Shown: positions 1 through 11,700, numbered from the stretch's first letter. The stretch: 33,080 nucleotides of DNA from Chlamydomonas sphaeroides (GCA_001662425.1 BDDC01001008.1:1-33080); one strand, 5' to 3'. Numbers and translations are program-made. The notes: a model not told the origin generated them from the sequence alone.

Positions 1-321
1 GCAAGGCGAAGGAGACGTGAAGAGGACAGGAGAAGTACGACAGCATGGGCAGGGGACGGAAGGCAAGTAGAAGGCGTGCGCACGCGCGCGCGCAGCGCCA
101 TGGCGCATAACGGCCGTGTGGGGAGGGGCAGTGCGCGTGTGTGTGTGTGTGTGTGTGTGTGCCAAAGATGCCTGGATTGGGGTGCCCCCCAGGGATGGGG
201 CTGGGTGGAAGGTGTGTCGCCCCGTGCGCCCTCCCCGGCATTCCGGCTGTCCGTCTTGACCCCTGCCCACTGCCCGACTCTTCCCCCTGCGCCCGCCCCC
301 TGCCCGCTGCCCCGTTCCCAG
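1..321 (+). other. Intron 3' portion of the NTT gene
   Basis: This stretch precedes the first recognisable NTT exon and ends in a clean CAG acceptor at 319-321. No part of it translates into a segment of the carrier in a usable phase, so I read it as the end of an intron whose donor lies before the window. It contains an alternating CG run near 80-100 and a (GT)n microsatellite at about 137-161. Confidence 0.6.
137..161. repeat. (GT)n microsatellite
   Basis: About twelve uninterrupted GT dinucleotides lie inside the intron before the first visible NTT exon. It is a simple repeat with no coding role in the gene model and may vary in length between strains. Confidence 0.95.
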
Positions 322-2247
322 GTGGTGTCGTTTGGCGTGGCGCTGCAGCTGGTGGAGGTGACCTGGAAGGCCAAGCTCAAGACCGCCTACCCGGACCCCT
401 CCGACTACAGCGCCTTCATGGGCAGATTCAGCGAGGCAACAGGTGGGGCCCGCGCAAGGGGGAGAGGTGGAGTAAAGGCACGGGGAGGAGGGTGCGGACG
501 GGCAAGCGCCAGCTATCGGATTGGGGCGGCATGGCTAAAACACAAAGCAGGCTCGCGCGGCGGTTGGCCCCGAGCCACCGCGCTAACCACGCGTCCCGGG
601 CCCTGCCAGCCGCTTCGGCGAACGCTCGGTGCATCCCCTGCGCCTGCCCCCTTGTCGCCCCGCCGCGCCAAAGGCCTGATGACGCTGGGCATGATGCTGG
701 TGGGGCGCTACGTGCTGGCCCGCTGGGGCTGGGGCGTGGCGGCGCTGGCCACGCCCACCGTCATCCTGGGCACGGCCGTGGCGTTCCTGGCGCTGGTGCT
801 GTCGGGGTGAGGGCAGGGCAGGGCAGGGGCAGTCAGGTTAGGGGAGGGTGCTAAGGGATTGGAAGGAGAGTGAGCAGAGCAGGGGGGTCTGATAGCATGG
901 GAGGAAGGGAGTGAGGGCAGGAAGGGAGGGATAGCAAGATGGTCGGCTCCTCCTCCGCCAGCTCGGCTCCCTGTCGCTGCCCCCATCCGCCCCCGCCGTT
1001 CCCCTCTTTCTCCCTCCCTCAACGCAGCAACGCGCTGGCTGGCCCGCTGGCCGCCATCGGCACCACGCCCCTCATGGCGGCGGTGCTGGTGGGCAGCATC
1101 CAGAACGTGTTCAGCCGCTCGTCCAAGTACTCGCTGTTCGACCCCTGCAAGGAGATGGCCTACAGTAAGCATCGGGCGCCCAGGCCAAGGGCGTGGGTCA
1201 AGGCCCAGCATCCTTAGCGGAAGCGCAGCCGCCCGCCTTGACCACTAGCCTGCGACCGCTGGGGCCTCCCCTCCTCCTCGCCTCCCTTCTTCCGATCACC
1301 CCGGCCCTTCCCGGCCTCCACCCGGCCCCCCAGTCCCCCTGGACGACGAGATCAAGGGCAAGGGCAAGGCGGCGGTGGACGTGGTGGGCAACCTGCTGGG
1401 CAAGAGCGGAGGCGCGGTGCTGCAGCAGGTAAAGATCGTGAATCGTCGTCGTTAGGTATATACAATATGATGCATATAGTTGTGTGATGCAGATGTAGAC
1501 ATGGTGGTCAACCTGCTGGGCGAGAGCGGAGGCGCAGTGCTGCAGCAGGTGGGGCGGACGTTGTGACGTGTGGTATTCTCTGGCAGTAGCAGGAGCGAAG
1601 GGCGGTGAAGGGCGCGGCGGCACGGGGCTCCATGAGGCAGCAGGCGGCGGCCTGAGGCGGCACGTGTGCGGGCGGCACCCTGCCCCCGGCTGCGCCCCTG
1701 GGCGCGGGCGTGGGCCCCTGCCACACGCGCGCTCCTTCACGCGCCACTCGCGCCCTCCCCACTTCCTCCTCGCCCGCCCTCCCGCCCGCCCGCCCCAGGC
1801 CGCCATCTTCACGTTTGGCTCACTTTCGGCCTCCACGCTGCCGCTGGGCCTCATCCTCACCGCCGTCATCGTCAACTGGATCCGCTCCGTGCTGTCGCTG
1901 GAGAAGCAGTTCCACGAGCTCATGGGCCACAGCAGCAACACCGGCACCGGCACCGGCCCCGCAACGGTAAGGGCCGGCAGGGCTGCGAACATGCAGCAGG
2001 ACTGGCTGGGACGGGGCGCTCATCGCAAGCAGGGCGCAGCTTGGGCGTCGGCGCTGTGCTGGATGGCTGCCGCTGTACCGGGGACGCTCGCCGACCTGCC
2101 ACATGCTGACCGCGGAACCATCCCCCCCTCATGTTGTTCCCGCAGGCCGCACCGGCTGCCGCGGCACCCGCGGCCGCACCGCCCGCCCCCGCAGCGCCCA
2201 CGACCGCCAGCGGCCAGGGCGAGGGCCCCGCGCCGGCCGCGGCCTAG
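322..2247 (+). CDS. Plastid ATP/ADP antiporter (NTT/TLC family), C-terminal half, 5' partial
   Basis: This gene encodes the C-terminal half (251 residues visible) of a nucleotide transporter of the plastid inner envelope, which exchanges ATP for ADP between cytosol and stroma. Exons: 322-442, 674-806, 1028-1164, 1334-1428, 1799-1966, 2146-2247; all junctions keep frame. Family landmarks are VEVTWKAKLK, YSAFMGRFS, WGVAALATPTVILG, SKYSLFDPCKEMAYIPLD, KGKAAVDVVGN and GKSGGAVLQQ, all typical of plant and algal NTT and of chlamydial/rickettsial Tlc carriers. Hydrophobic helices fall in the second, third and fifth exons. The C-terminus ends in a low-complexity Ala/Pro tail encoded by the last exon. 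The N-terminal half (transit peptide and first helices, roughly 300-400 residues by family length) lies before the window. The intron 1429-1798 carries a partial copy of exon 1334-1428. Confidence 0.95.
1493..1548 (+). repeat. Partial duplicate of the preceding NTT exon (possible alternative exon)
   Basis: Bases 1495-1548 match 1375-1428, the 3' part of the NTT exon ending at 1428, at 49 of 54 positions with no gaps and an offset of 120 bases. The copy encodes VDMVVNLLGESGGAVLQQ in the same frame sense as the original VDVVGNLLGKSGGAVLQQ. It is preceded by a CAG at 1490-1492 and followed by GTGGGG, so it has both splice sites. The implied exon 1493-1548 is 56 bases, the same length class (2 mod 3) as the 95-base original, so it could replace it in frame. 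Joined after the original it reads ATG TAG, an immediate stop. The pyrimidine tract before the acceptor is poor. No transcript evidence is available here. Confidence 0.75.
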
Positions 2248-3856
2248 GCGCCGTTGCTCGGTTCTGGCACAGAGTGGTGGCGCCCGGCTGTGGCAGCACC
2301 GGCTGGGCGCTGCGGCGGTCTGTCAAGAGCGTGGAGGGGCTGTGCTGTCCCTCGGCCTGGATAGGTATGCTGCATAGCTCACAGGTGGGGTGTTTTTTCT
2401 GCAGTAACTGCCCTGAAACCACAGCGGCTGCAGCGGCCAGAGCATTGGTGGCAGGCTATGGCTTGATTGGCGGGCGGCCCGGCGCTGTGGTGTCAGCAGG
2501 GTGCCGGCTGTGCTGCCGGCGCACGTGAGCCGAGGCGAGGGCGTGGGGGCGAGGGCGTGGGGGTCGGTGTGGGCACCCATGGACGTGGATAGGGCCATGG
2601 ACGTCCACACTGCAGCGACGAGGGCGCGACGGGACCCAAGACAGGCGATCCATAATGAGGGGAGCACGAGGCGCATACGGTCCTTAAGCATGCGATGGCA
2701 TGCCGTGGGGTGGGCTGCGGGACATCCCCGCGGCTGTGTAGCGGCTGTGTAGCGGCTGGTGGGCTCTCGGTGGCTGCTGCTACATGTGGCGGCGCGTGGT
2801 GTGGTGGGGAGGCTGCTGCGCGCGGCGTGGGCATGGGCGCCAGGTAGGCAGCGCACAGCAGGCCGGCGCCGCGCAGGCGGCCTTACCCACGACCGTACCT
2901 TGCGGTGAGCTGTGGGACTGCGCGTGCCGCGCTGGCATGCCGTACATATCTTGACATGGCCACGTGGCCCATGCGCGCTGCTGTCAGGCGGCGGCTCCCG
3001 AGGCAGGCGATGTAGGGGCTAACGATAGCGCGGGGTCAGGGCGGGGCAGGTTGATCGGCGATTGCCGGGACGAATGGCTAAGACCCGGCCGGGGATTCGG
3101 TGGGGCGACAGGCTTGCCTGCGGTGCAGTTATTAGGGTTAAAACTGCAACTGTGTGAGCTTGGCCTTGAAGATATGTATGAATCAGGGAGTTCTCCCCTC
3201 GTATGGTTTGTGCTCGCGGGGCTGGAGAGACCGGGGCAAAGGGCGCTGCAGTGAACACCGCTGTTCCCTGGCATGACGACGGCCCCGAGCCGAGCATGGA
3301 TATCGCCATCACGCGGTAGCACGCTGAAGCGTCGCTCTGAACTGTGCAAGTCCTGGCCAATGGCACCAACGCAGGCTCCTCCAAGCCTGTCATTCATCCC
3401 CCTTATTAACGGACGGTGGGGCTCTATAACTGCACTCATCTCGGGCATGACGTGTTCCCCGACGACCCTGACAAGCATGTGTTGGCTTGGTTGAAGGCGG
3501 ACCCATTGATTGATAACCGGGCCACGCGTGCCGCAGCCTACACAGGATGACAGGTTAGAGGTAGGAGGGCTTAGATGAAGGGGATATACGTGTGCGAAGG
3601 GCTAGTAAGAGTTTAGGAGGTACCGTAGCACGCTCCATTTGGCGTTGTGGAGAGATGTGATAGCCCGCGCCTCCCCACGGAATCCACGGTTCGTGTCGTG
3701 CGCGAATCCCCATATCGCATGCCCAGCTTCACTTGCGCACAATCAAGGACAACTTTAAATTTATTACACGCGGACAACACATACAAAAGCAATAAGCAGC
3801 ACACATGGCCATGCCCGCAACACCTGCCGCGTGCAAACAGCTTTGACACGCACGCG
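2248..3856. other. Intergenic region between NTT and UGT genes
   Basis: I see no recognisable gene here. It should hold the NTT 3' UTR and the UGT promoter and 5' UTR. I found no TGTAA polyadenylation motif on the + strand after the NTT stop. Two short tandem repeats occur: a G-rich 12-mer around 2533-2563 and an 11-mer at 2731-2752. Base composition becomes more AT-rich from about 3690 to 3860, just before the UGT start. Open frames in the region do not resemble any family I know. Confidence 0.6.
2731..2760. repeat. 11-bp tandem repeat (CGGCTGTGTAG)
   Basis: Two exact copies at 2731-2741 and 2742-2752 are followed by a partial third (CGGCTG). The repeat lies in the presumed 3' flank of the NTT gene. 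Confidence 0.9.
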
Positions 3857-6800
3857 ATGGGGTTGCCAACACATATTTTGGCTTATGTTACGCTGTTCCT
3901 TGGGGCATTCGTCGCGTTGACCGCGGCAAATGTGACTGCCGACGAGGCTCGCAGCTTGCTTGTCTTTACAAGCGTACACCGGGAACAAGCGCTTGATTTA
4001 TGGGCGATAACACAGCACGTCACGTCGACCCGGGGCTACCAAGCTGTCGTCATGGTGGCGGAGCCCATGCTCAAGGAGCTATCGGAGCTGCACGAGGCGG
4101 CAAAAGAAGCTGGCGACATCGACCAGTGCGCTGACGACGTCAGCCGCATCAGCTTAGTCTCGTACTCCTCAGTCCAGTTCGAGGCCTACCAGCTGCATGT
4201 GAACGGCGCCGTCAAGGAACTTACGCAAGGCGAGCCAGCTCTAGATAGATGGGGCCACGCAGCAACTCAACAATACGGCTTGTACAGCGCGAGCTTCGGC
4301 CCACGGTCGGGGCTCGACACGAGCAACACCCTGGCGCATGCCGCCGCCGTGTCGCCTGAGCACTCCAAATTGTGCACATGCTCGGAGCGCCCACCTCGAC
4401 CAGTTGCCGTGAGCTAGCGCCTCACGCTGCCCTCAATCAACCTCGCGCCCTTCCAACCCACCCACTGCAGAGCTGGACTTCCACCTGGCCAACTGCGCCT
4501 CGCTGCTGCTCAACCGCACGGTGATGGACGCACTGCAGCGTCGGCCGCAGCCCTTCACGGCGGCACTAGGCCTGGCCATAGACCCCTGCTCCACGCTTCT
4601 GGCCGACAAGCTCAAGGTGGGGCCCACGAGGCCGCGCCAAAGATGTAGCAGGGCCGGCAGGGCCACCGGTGGTGGCCCCGCGCAGGCATGAGGCCCGCTC
4701 GCTGCGCCGCTGCCGTGGAACTCAACCCAGAGCTGAGGCCAGCATGTTGTCTTAGGGCCTTTCCAGTGCAGTACTGCTTGACGTCTCATTGACGCCAACG
4801 GCTGCGCCGCATCCCAGCTGAGGCAGAGGCATGCCATTCGGCCCCGCCCCGCCCACGGCCCGAGCCCATGGCACCACCCGCGTGGCGCTCGTCCGACTGC
4901 CGCAGATCCGCCGCCGCGTGGCGTACGACGACGGCTCCTCCGCCAGCCTGCTGTGGGGCGTGCTGCTGGGCCAGGGCCATCCCACAGCCACGGTGGCCGC
5001 CTACGGCACCAAGCTGGGCGGCGGCCGCATGGGGCTGTGGCAGCGTGTGAGGAACGTGCTGCAGTACTACCGCCTGCAGGACTGGTAGGCCAGGCCGTGA
5101 GGAGGAGGGGTGGGGAGGGAATGAGCCGCAGCGCAAAGATGGGGCATGCGCGTGGGGGTCCGTCGGCTTTGCAAAAGGCAAGGCGGTGGGAAAGGGAGGA
5201 GGGGCCTGCCCATGTGCAATGAAGGGTGCAGGGTATGGCGGGCGCGCTGCATGCTATCTTGCGCAGATTGTGGGCTTTGGGTACCAGGAGGGCCACGGAG
5301 CTGCAAAAGTGCCGGAGGGCTGTGGGGTCAAGTTGGGTAGGCCAGCTCACGCGCGTGCGCGGTGCCACGGGGTCTCCACTGGCCGCAACCCCTATGCTGC
5401 CCGCGCCTTGCTCCGTGACACCCTCGCAGGCAGGCCCGCACCTACCAGAACCGCATCGCCGCCTTCCGCTCGCGCCACCGCGTGGCGGCGCACTGGGCGG
5501 ACAGCGGCCCCCGGGCGGCGTGCCACCAGAGGGGCCAGGTGGGGGTGCAGCAGGCCCTGCGCGGGACGGCGGGCCCGGTCGCCGGAGCTAGGGGCTCCCG
5601 GCCTCCAGCGCATGGCAGCCACGATAGCCCCTATGCGGCAAGGAAATCACCCTGGCACCTGCTCAAGGCTTGCCTAGCCTGATTTGCCCACGGTCGCTCT
5701 GCAGCCTCCCCGTCGTACCCTACCCAACCCCGCCGACCCACTTGGCCACCAGGTCATCATCACGGGCGCGGACTGGGGCCTGCTGGAGCCGCAGCCGCTG
5801 CCGCCGCCGGTCAAGCTGGTAGGGCCGCTGAGGGCAGGACGCCGGCCGGCAGCGCCCGCAGCGGCGGCAGGCGGGGGGCAGCAGGAGGAGGAGGAGGAGC
5901 TGCCGGAGGAGGTGGCGGCCCACGTGGCGGGCGCGGAGCGGGGCGTGGCAGTCATCCACTTCCCGCCCGACTATCGGTGAGCTGGCCGCGACCCGCGCTC
6001 CGGGCCTTGCGCTGGCTCCCTGGGCCCTTGCGCTGGCACGCTTTCGCGTCAAACGTCAAATGCAGCCACATGTGCCGACGGCAGGATCAGCCACAGCAAA
6101 GCGCTGCCAGCCGCCTGGTCCATCTAGAGCGGTGCCGCACATCGCTCTTGCGCAGCGGGACATGCGGGCAGCCTCACGGCTCCTGTGACATGCGGGCGTG
6201 TCCCGCGGGCTCCTTCGCGCTCACCCGCGCCCCTGCTGCATGCGCCCGCGCCGCAGCCCTCCCCTGCGCGCGCTGCTGGCCATCGCGGAGGCGGTGCTGG
6301 ACCTCAAGCAGCGCATCGTGTGGCAGCTGCCCGAGTCGGACATTGCGCGAGTGCGGCAGGTGGGCAGAAGCGCGCGACGGGCTGCGCGTGCGCGTGATGG
6401 AGCCGGGAGGTGGGTGGGAGCCGGGAGCGTACCTGGCGGCCGCCGATGCTGCCCCTCATTTCAACGCTGTCCCACCGGCAGGTGTACCTGCCGCTCAAGC
6501 ACGCGCGCAACGTGCTCATGCTGCCGCACGTGCCGCTGGAGCCGCTGCTGGCGCTGAAGCAGGTCGTGAGCCTGGTGACCGTCGGCAGTATACAGGTGCG
6601 CCCGGGGGCTGCTGGGCCGCAAGTGGGGCCGCAAGTGGGGCCGTGAGCGCTCCTTGGCCGCGCCGCGCAGCGGAAGGGCTCGTGCACGCGGTCGGTTCAG
6701 CCGCATGCGACACGCCGCAGGCCGCCACAACTCGCATCCCGTGCTTGCCGTCACGCCCTCGCCGCAGGCCGTGTACGCGGCGGTGTACGCGGGCAAGCCC

Positions 6801-7731
6801 GTCATGGCGGTGCCGCTGAGCACGGCGCAGGAGGACCTGGCCGCCCGGCTGGCGGCGCTGGGCGCGGGCCAGCGGCTCAGCCGGGCGGAGCTGGAGGGCG
6901 GCGCGGCGTCGTATCGCGTCAGCGTGGCCATCGAGCGCATGAGCAACGTGTACAGGTGGGGACGGCCGCTTGCCGTGTTGTGGGGTGTAGTGCCGGGGCC
7001 TCGGTAGCAGACCGCGTGGGGGGCTGCTGTCGGCTCCACGCGCTGGGGCGTTGGGCTGTGGGACAGGGTCTGCGACAGCCACGACAGTGCTGCGAGCACA
7101 CGGTACCTGCGCGGCGGCGGCTTACCCTGCGCCCCGGCCCTTGCCGTGCTCGCCGTCCCACGGTTCGCAGCTTCACGCAGTCCATGCAGCTGCTGTCGAC
7201 GCAGCTGCGCGCCAGGCTGGGCGCCGTGCCCGCGCTGGAGGCGGCCGCGGCATGGGTCGACTACACGGCGAATCTGGACCCATCGGGCCGGCAGGTGGGG
7301 CACTGCACGGGCCGAGAAGGGTCTCGTACGGGGGCAGAGGGCCGCCATCCGCAGCGTGAATGTACGGCAGGATGGAGCAGACAAGCACGCCGGCAGCTCT
7401 CCCCGCGCACGCGCTTGCTCAACCTGCGGCAGCGATACCGGTAACCAGCCCACCCTCCGCCTGCCGCCCTCCCTGCCGCCAGTACCTGATGCCCCGCACC
7501 ACGACGGTGGGCGCTGCCACCGTGGCGTCAGCCGGCAGCGGCTCGCCCGCAGCGGGTGGCGGCGGCGGCTGCAGCGGCCCCGCCGAGGCGCTCAATGTGT
7601 CGGCCTACGCCACGCTCATTGCGATGGCGGTGGCGGGCTCGCTTGCTGTGGCGTGGGTGGTGCACGTGTGCACTCGCATGCCGCCGCCGCATGGCAAGAC
7701 GCGGAAGGCGCTCAAGCCCAAGGACGACTGA
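3857..7731 (+). CDS. UDP-glycosyltransferase-like (GT1/UGT) membrane protein with altered donor site
   Basis: This gene predicts a 602-residue ER-type UGT. Exons: 3857-4229, 4471-4616, 4906-5084, 5430-5538, 5753-5976, 6257-6359, 6482-6595, 6768-6955, 7171-7294, 7483-7731; all phases close if the first intron uses a GC donor. A signal peptide (about residues 1-24) is followed by the N-terminal fold LLVFTSVHREQ, with His41 at the usual catalytic-His position and Asp162 in AIDPC as its probable partner. The linker PPPVKLVGPL and the helix NVLMLPHVPLEPLL are typical of UGTs. The donor signature is changed: TVGSIQAVYAAVYAG (residues 411-425) stands where THGGxNSxYEAxxxG is expected, and the later Asp-Gln is AQ (436-437). 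A membrane helix near the C-terminus is followed by a basic tail ending KPKDD, which fits a KXKXX ER-retrieval signal. The acidic stretch in exon 5 is a likely surface loop. Substrate is unknown; it may not transfer sugar at all. Confidence 0.88.
4230..4470 (+). other. GC-AG intron in the UGT gene
   Basis: No GT in the first exon has the phase needed to join the next exon, but AAG|GCGAGC at 4227-4235 does. The join gives KELTQ-ELDFHLANC, a continuous UGT-like stretch, with acceptor CTGCAG at 4465-4470. The other eight introns of this gene start with GT. Confidence 0.75.
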
Positions 7732-8772
7732 GCGGCTCAGCAAACTCTTTCTACAGTGTGGGCAGCGGGCGACCATGGGGGCTTACTGTTTGCTGGCCGG
7801 CAGCGCCGTACCATGGAACCCGCTCAGATTTGATGGTGTGTATGGCATGGTCTGATGCCGTGCATGTGGATGTGGAGGGATGGGGCTGGACACGGCCTTG
7901 ATTCGGTAATAACGCAGGTACGGTGATGCCGTTCGCGGCCGTGGACTGCTGGTCCTGAAGTTGGCTTTCTATTGTTCTAATAATGTCTACGACGCGAGCC
8001 TCGCCCGAGTAGCAAGGCGTAGAGATAACTGTTGCGTACAGGGGCGGGGTGCAGTTTCGTTCGCAGCCACATGCTTCGCTGTCAGATATATGCTAATGAG
8101 GCCTACTGACACGCCATACTGACACCGCGGGACGGTCACGCGGCATTCGCGCTGGGACGCTGGTAACGCCTCGTACTCGCTTCTTCTTTCTAGGGCAGAG
8201 CCCAACACAGTGCCCGGTTACACAGGCATGTTTATACCGCCCGCATCTGCTGCGCGCCTGCACTCACGACTATCCGCTCACCACGAAACAACAGCTTTCC
8301 GGGGGGCCGCCGGCGCACACCCGGGCCTGCATACCTGGAAAAATGCAGGCACCGGCCGCCGCGCCTCACAGTTCACACCACCAAGCACCAAGGTCATGCC
8401 GCCCAGGTCGTGCCGCTCGGCACGCCTGTCGGCCCATCCGCCACGCAGAGCACGTCCTACGCAGCCGGGCTCGGTGCCCTCCTGGCCACGCCCACGCCTG
8501 CCCACGGGCAACCGTCACCCGCCTCCACAAGCTCCGCCCCCCACACGCCTAATCTGCATCATGCAACCGAGCACGTAACCCCTGCAGCGCGCGCCGCCCC
8601 GCGTCGGGGGCCGCGCCGCATTTTTCCGGGGCCCGGCCTGGCGCAGTGCACCCGCCCTTGCTAGTTGGGCCGGCGCGGAGCGCAGCACCACCTACGAGCC
8701 AAGACCTTCCTCAGCATGCCTCAACGCCATGTCCCTAGGCGCTGACGACCGCCTCGGCGGCTCTTGAGCACT
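7732..8772. other. Convergent 3' flanks of UGT (+) and transketolase (-)
   Basis: The region lies between two facing stop codons and should hold both 3' UTRs. No gene is recognisable. A TGTAA on the minus strand (8218-8222 as TTACA) could end the transketolase transcript. I found no + strand TGTAA for the UGT. Confidence 0.6.
8218..8222 (-). terminator. Candidate TGTAA polyadenylation signal for transketolase
   Basis: TTACA on the + strand reads TGTAA on the minus strand, the usual polyadenylation motif of volvocalean and related green algae. It lies about 550 bases past the transketolase stop, a plausible 3' UTR length. A pentamer match alone is weak evidence. Confidence 0.4.
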
Positions 8773-11700
8773 TTAGTGCATGACGGCCTTGGCGGCCTCG
8801 ACGATCTTGGGCAGGGTGATGCCGAACTTCTCGTAGAGCGTCGGCGCGGGGGCCGAGGCGCCGAACGAGTCGATGCCGATGTGCTTGCCCTTGAGGCCAA
8901 TGTACTTGGCCCAGCCGAACGAGGAGGCGGCCTCAACGGACACGCGCGCCGTGACCGACGAGGGCAGCACGCTCTCCTTGTACTCGGCGCTCTGCTCCTC
9001 GAACAGCTCCCAGCAGGGGAACGACACCACGCGGACCTTCTTGCCTGCAGAGCCAGCGAAAGTTGCACAGTACGCGGTGAGTGGAAGTATCACAAAATCA
9101 ATGACCGTCTCTCAGAATTATCAGGCAACGGTCAAAGGTGCGCCCAATGAAACCCGTCGCGCCGTGAAACCCGCATACCCTATCGGGGCCCTGCTCACCC
9201 TCCTTCTCGAGCTCGACAGCGGCGGCGTGCGCCAGCTCCAGCTCCGAGCCAGTGCCCATCAGGATCACGTCGGGGGTGCCGGCGCAGTCGTGGATCACGT
9301 AGGCACCCTTGGCAACGCCCTCGATCGAGGTGTTGGGCAGGTTGGGCATGTTCTGGCGCGACAGGGCGATGGTGGTGGGGCGGGTGCTGCAGGCGGGAAT
9401 GGGGGCACACACGGAACAGACGAAGTCAGGACCGAGCACAGCAAGGGTCCGCTGGGGGCTGGGCCACACACACGTCCACATGGAGCCCACAAGAAGCCGT
9501 CTCCTGGGGTGCACAGCACGGCACAGCGCAGTTGAAGCTCACCGGTTGGCGACGGCGACCTTGTAGGCACCGGCAGTCTCGTTGCCGCCGGCCGGGCGCA
9601 TCATCATCATGTTGGGCATGGCGCGGAACGACGCCAGGTGCTCAATCGGCTGGTGGGTCGGGCCGTCCTCGCCCAGGCCGATGGAGTCGTGGGTCATCAC
9701 GTAGATGACACCGGCCTCCGACAGCGCCGACATGCGCATGGCGTTGCGCATGTAGTCGGTGAAGATGTAGAAGGTGGCGCAGTACGGGATCAGGCCCGAC
9801 CTGATAAGGCGCAGCACAGCAGCGGGCGCAGGGGGCGTCAGTAAGGTCCCAAGGCCAGCCGGCACGCTCCCCGGTTTAGACCGAACGGCACCCGATACTG
9901 CGCCGAAACGCTGTGGTCCTCGCCTCCCGCGTTCCCGCTCGTGCTCCTCACTTGTGCAGGGCAATGCCGTTGCAGATAGCGCCCATGGCGTGCTCGCGCA
10001 CACCGAAGCGCAGGTTGCGCTCAGCGTACTGGTTCTTCTGGAAGTCGCCGCTGATCTTCATCAGCGTCAGGTTGGAGGGCGCCAGGTCGGCCGAGCCACC
10101 GATCAAGCCAGGCAGCACGGGCGCCAGGGCGTTGATCATGGTCTGGCTGTGCTGGCGGGTGGCCAGGGGCTTGTCCTCGAACTTGAAGGTCGGCAGGGCG
10201 ACCTCCCACTTCTCGGGCAGCTTGCCGCTGGTCAGCGCCTCGAACTCAGCCCTGCGCGCGAACGAGGAAGGCAGCGCGGCCTTAACAATCCTTCGCGAGG
10301 GCGCAGCAGACATCAGGCGCCTCGTGGGCAGCCGACCTAAGGGGCTGTCGCTGATCTCTGCCTTTGATGTTACTCACCACTCCTTGGGGTACTTGGCCTT
10401 GTAGGCGGCGGTGGTGGCGTGCCACTCCTCCTCCTCCTTGGCGCCGCGGGCGATGGCCTGCAGACCCAGGAAGTTGACATGAAACGTCGTCAGTTGTCGA
10501 ATGTGGAACCCAATTCAACCTGCCAGAAACTACATGCACAGCGCCGATCGATCGCTTCGCGGCGCCTCTCGCATCCGCAGCATGCAGGCCCACGCATGCC
10601 CATTCATAAGCCCCTGCACAACGTACCGAGCGGAAGACGTCGTACACGTCCTGGGGCACCTCGAACTCGCCGTAGTTCCAGCCCAGGTTCTTGCGGGTGG
10701 CAGCGGTCTCGTCGGGGCCCAGGGGCGCGCCGTGCACGTCGTGCGTGTCGGCCTTGTTGGGCGAGCCGTAGCCGATCAGGGTCGAGACCTTGATCAGGGT
10801 CGGCTTGTCCTTGACGGCCTTGGCCTGAGGGATACCAAGAGGAGCGGGGCGGCCAGAGGAAGCAGAAGGTCGGACACGAAACGGTGCAGGAGCTGATGCG
10901 GCAAGTCAGGCGCCGCGTGTCATAGCAGGGCGTCCCGGCCACAAGCGCGCGGCTTACACAGCTCCCGAAGGAGCAGCTCTGCCGACACAGTACAGCTGCA
11001 ATATCTCTTAGGTTCACATAGCCATGTGGATTGCAAGCAGCGCCCAAGAGCCTCGCCGCCCAGACTACGGAACACGAATCAGCCTCTCACTACACGATAC
11101 AGCCTCTCACCTGGGCGATGGCGGCGCGCAGGCCGTCAACGTCGGTGTTGCCGTTGATCACGTGGATCACGTGCCAGCCCAGCGCCTCGTAGCGCTTGGC
11201 CACGTCCTCGGTGAACGAGATGTCGGTGTGGCCGTCGATCGAGATCTTGTTGTCGTCGTACAGGGCAATCAGCTTGCCCAGGCCCCAGTGGCCGGCCAGC
11301 GAGCAGGCCTCGTTGGAGATGCCCTCCATCATGCAGCCGTCACCCAGGATGCAGTACCTGGAGGGTAGGGGGAAGGGCAATGCGGCGAGGGAGGAAGAGC
11401 AGGTTAGGACGCAGGGCAAATACCATGCCAGGGCAGGTGAGCTGCAGGAAACGGCGGGCAAGGAGGTGAAGAAAAGATGGCCGAGAGCTGGGCTGGAGCG
11501 GGGCCTGCGCGAGGCAGCGGCGTTGCGCCGGGCCCTGGATGGTGGCCGCACATGAGGTGGGGGGCCTGCAGGCTGCTCCCTGGGCTGCGCGGCCGTGTTA
11601 ACTGCCGTAGCGGCCTCTGCGTCAGCCCCGCCGCGCGCCAGCTTCCACATGCAGGCGCTCGCCACGCCGCTGATCTGCTCGAGTTACTTCATCAACGCCA

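Noticed and set aside
2964..3494. Overlapping open frames on both strands between NTT and UGT
   Set aside because: No motif, no splice-consistent partner exons and no family resemblance; treated as intergenic.
3647..3856. In-frame upstream ATG extending the UGT by 70 residues
   Set aside because: The extension lacks UGT similarity and would bury the signal peptide, which begins at the ATG at 3857.
4433..5368. 311-codon minus-strand open frame
   Set aside because: It is antisense to UGT exons 2 and 3, which match the family on the + strand; nothing recognisable in its own translation.
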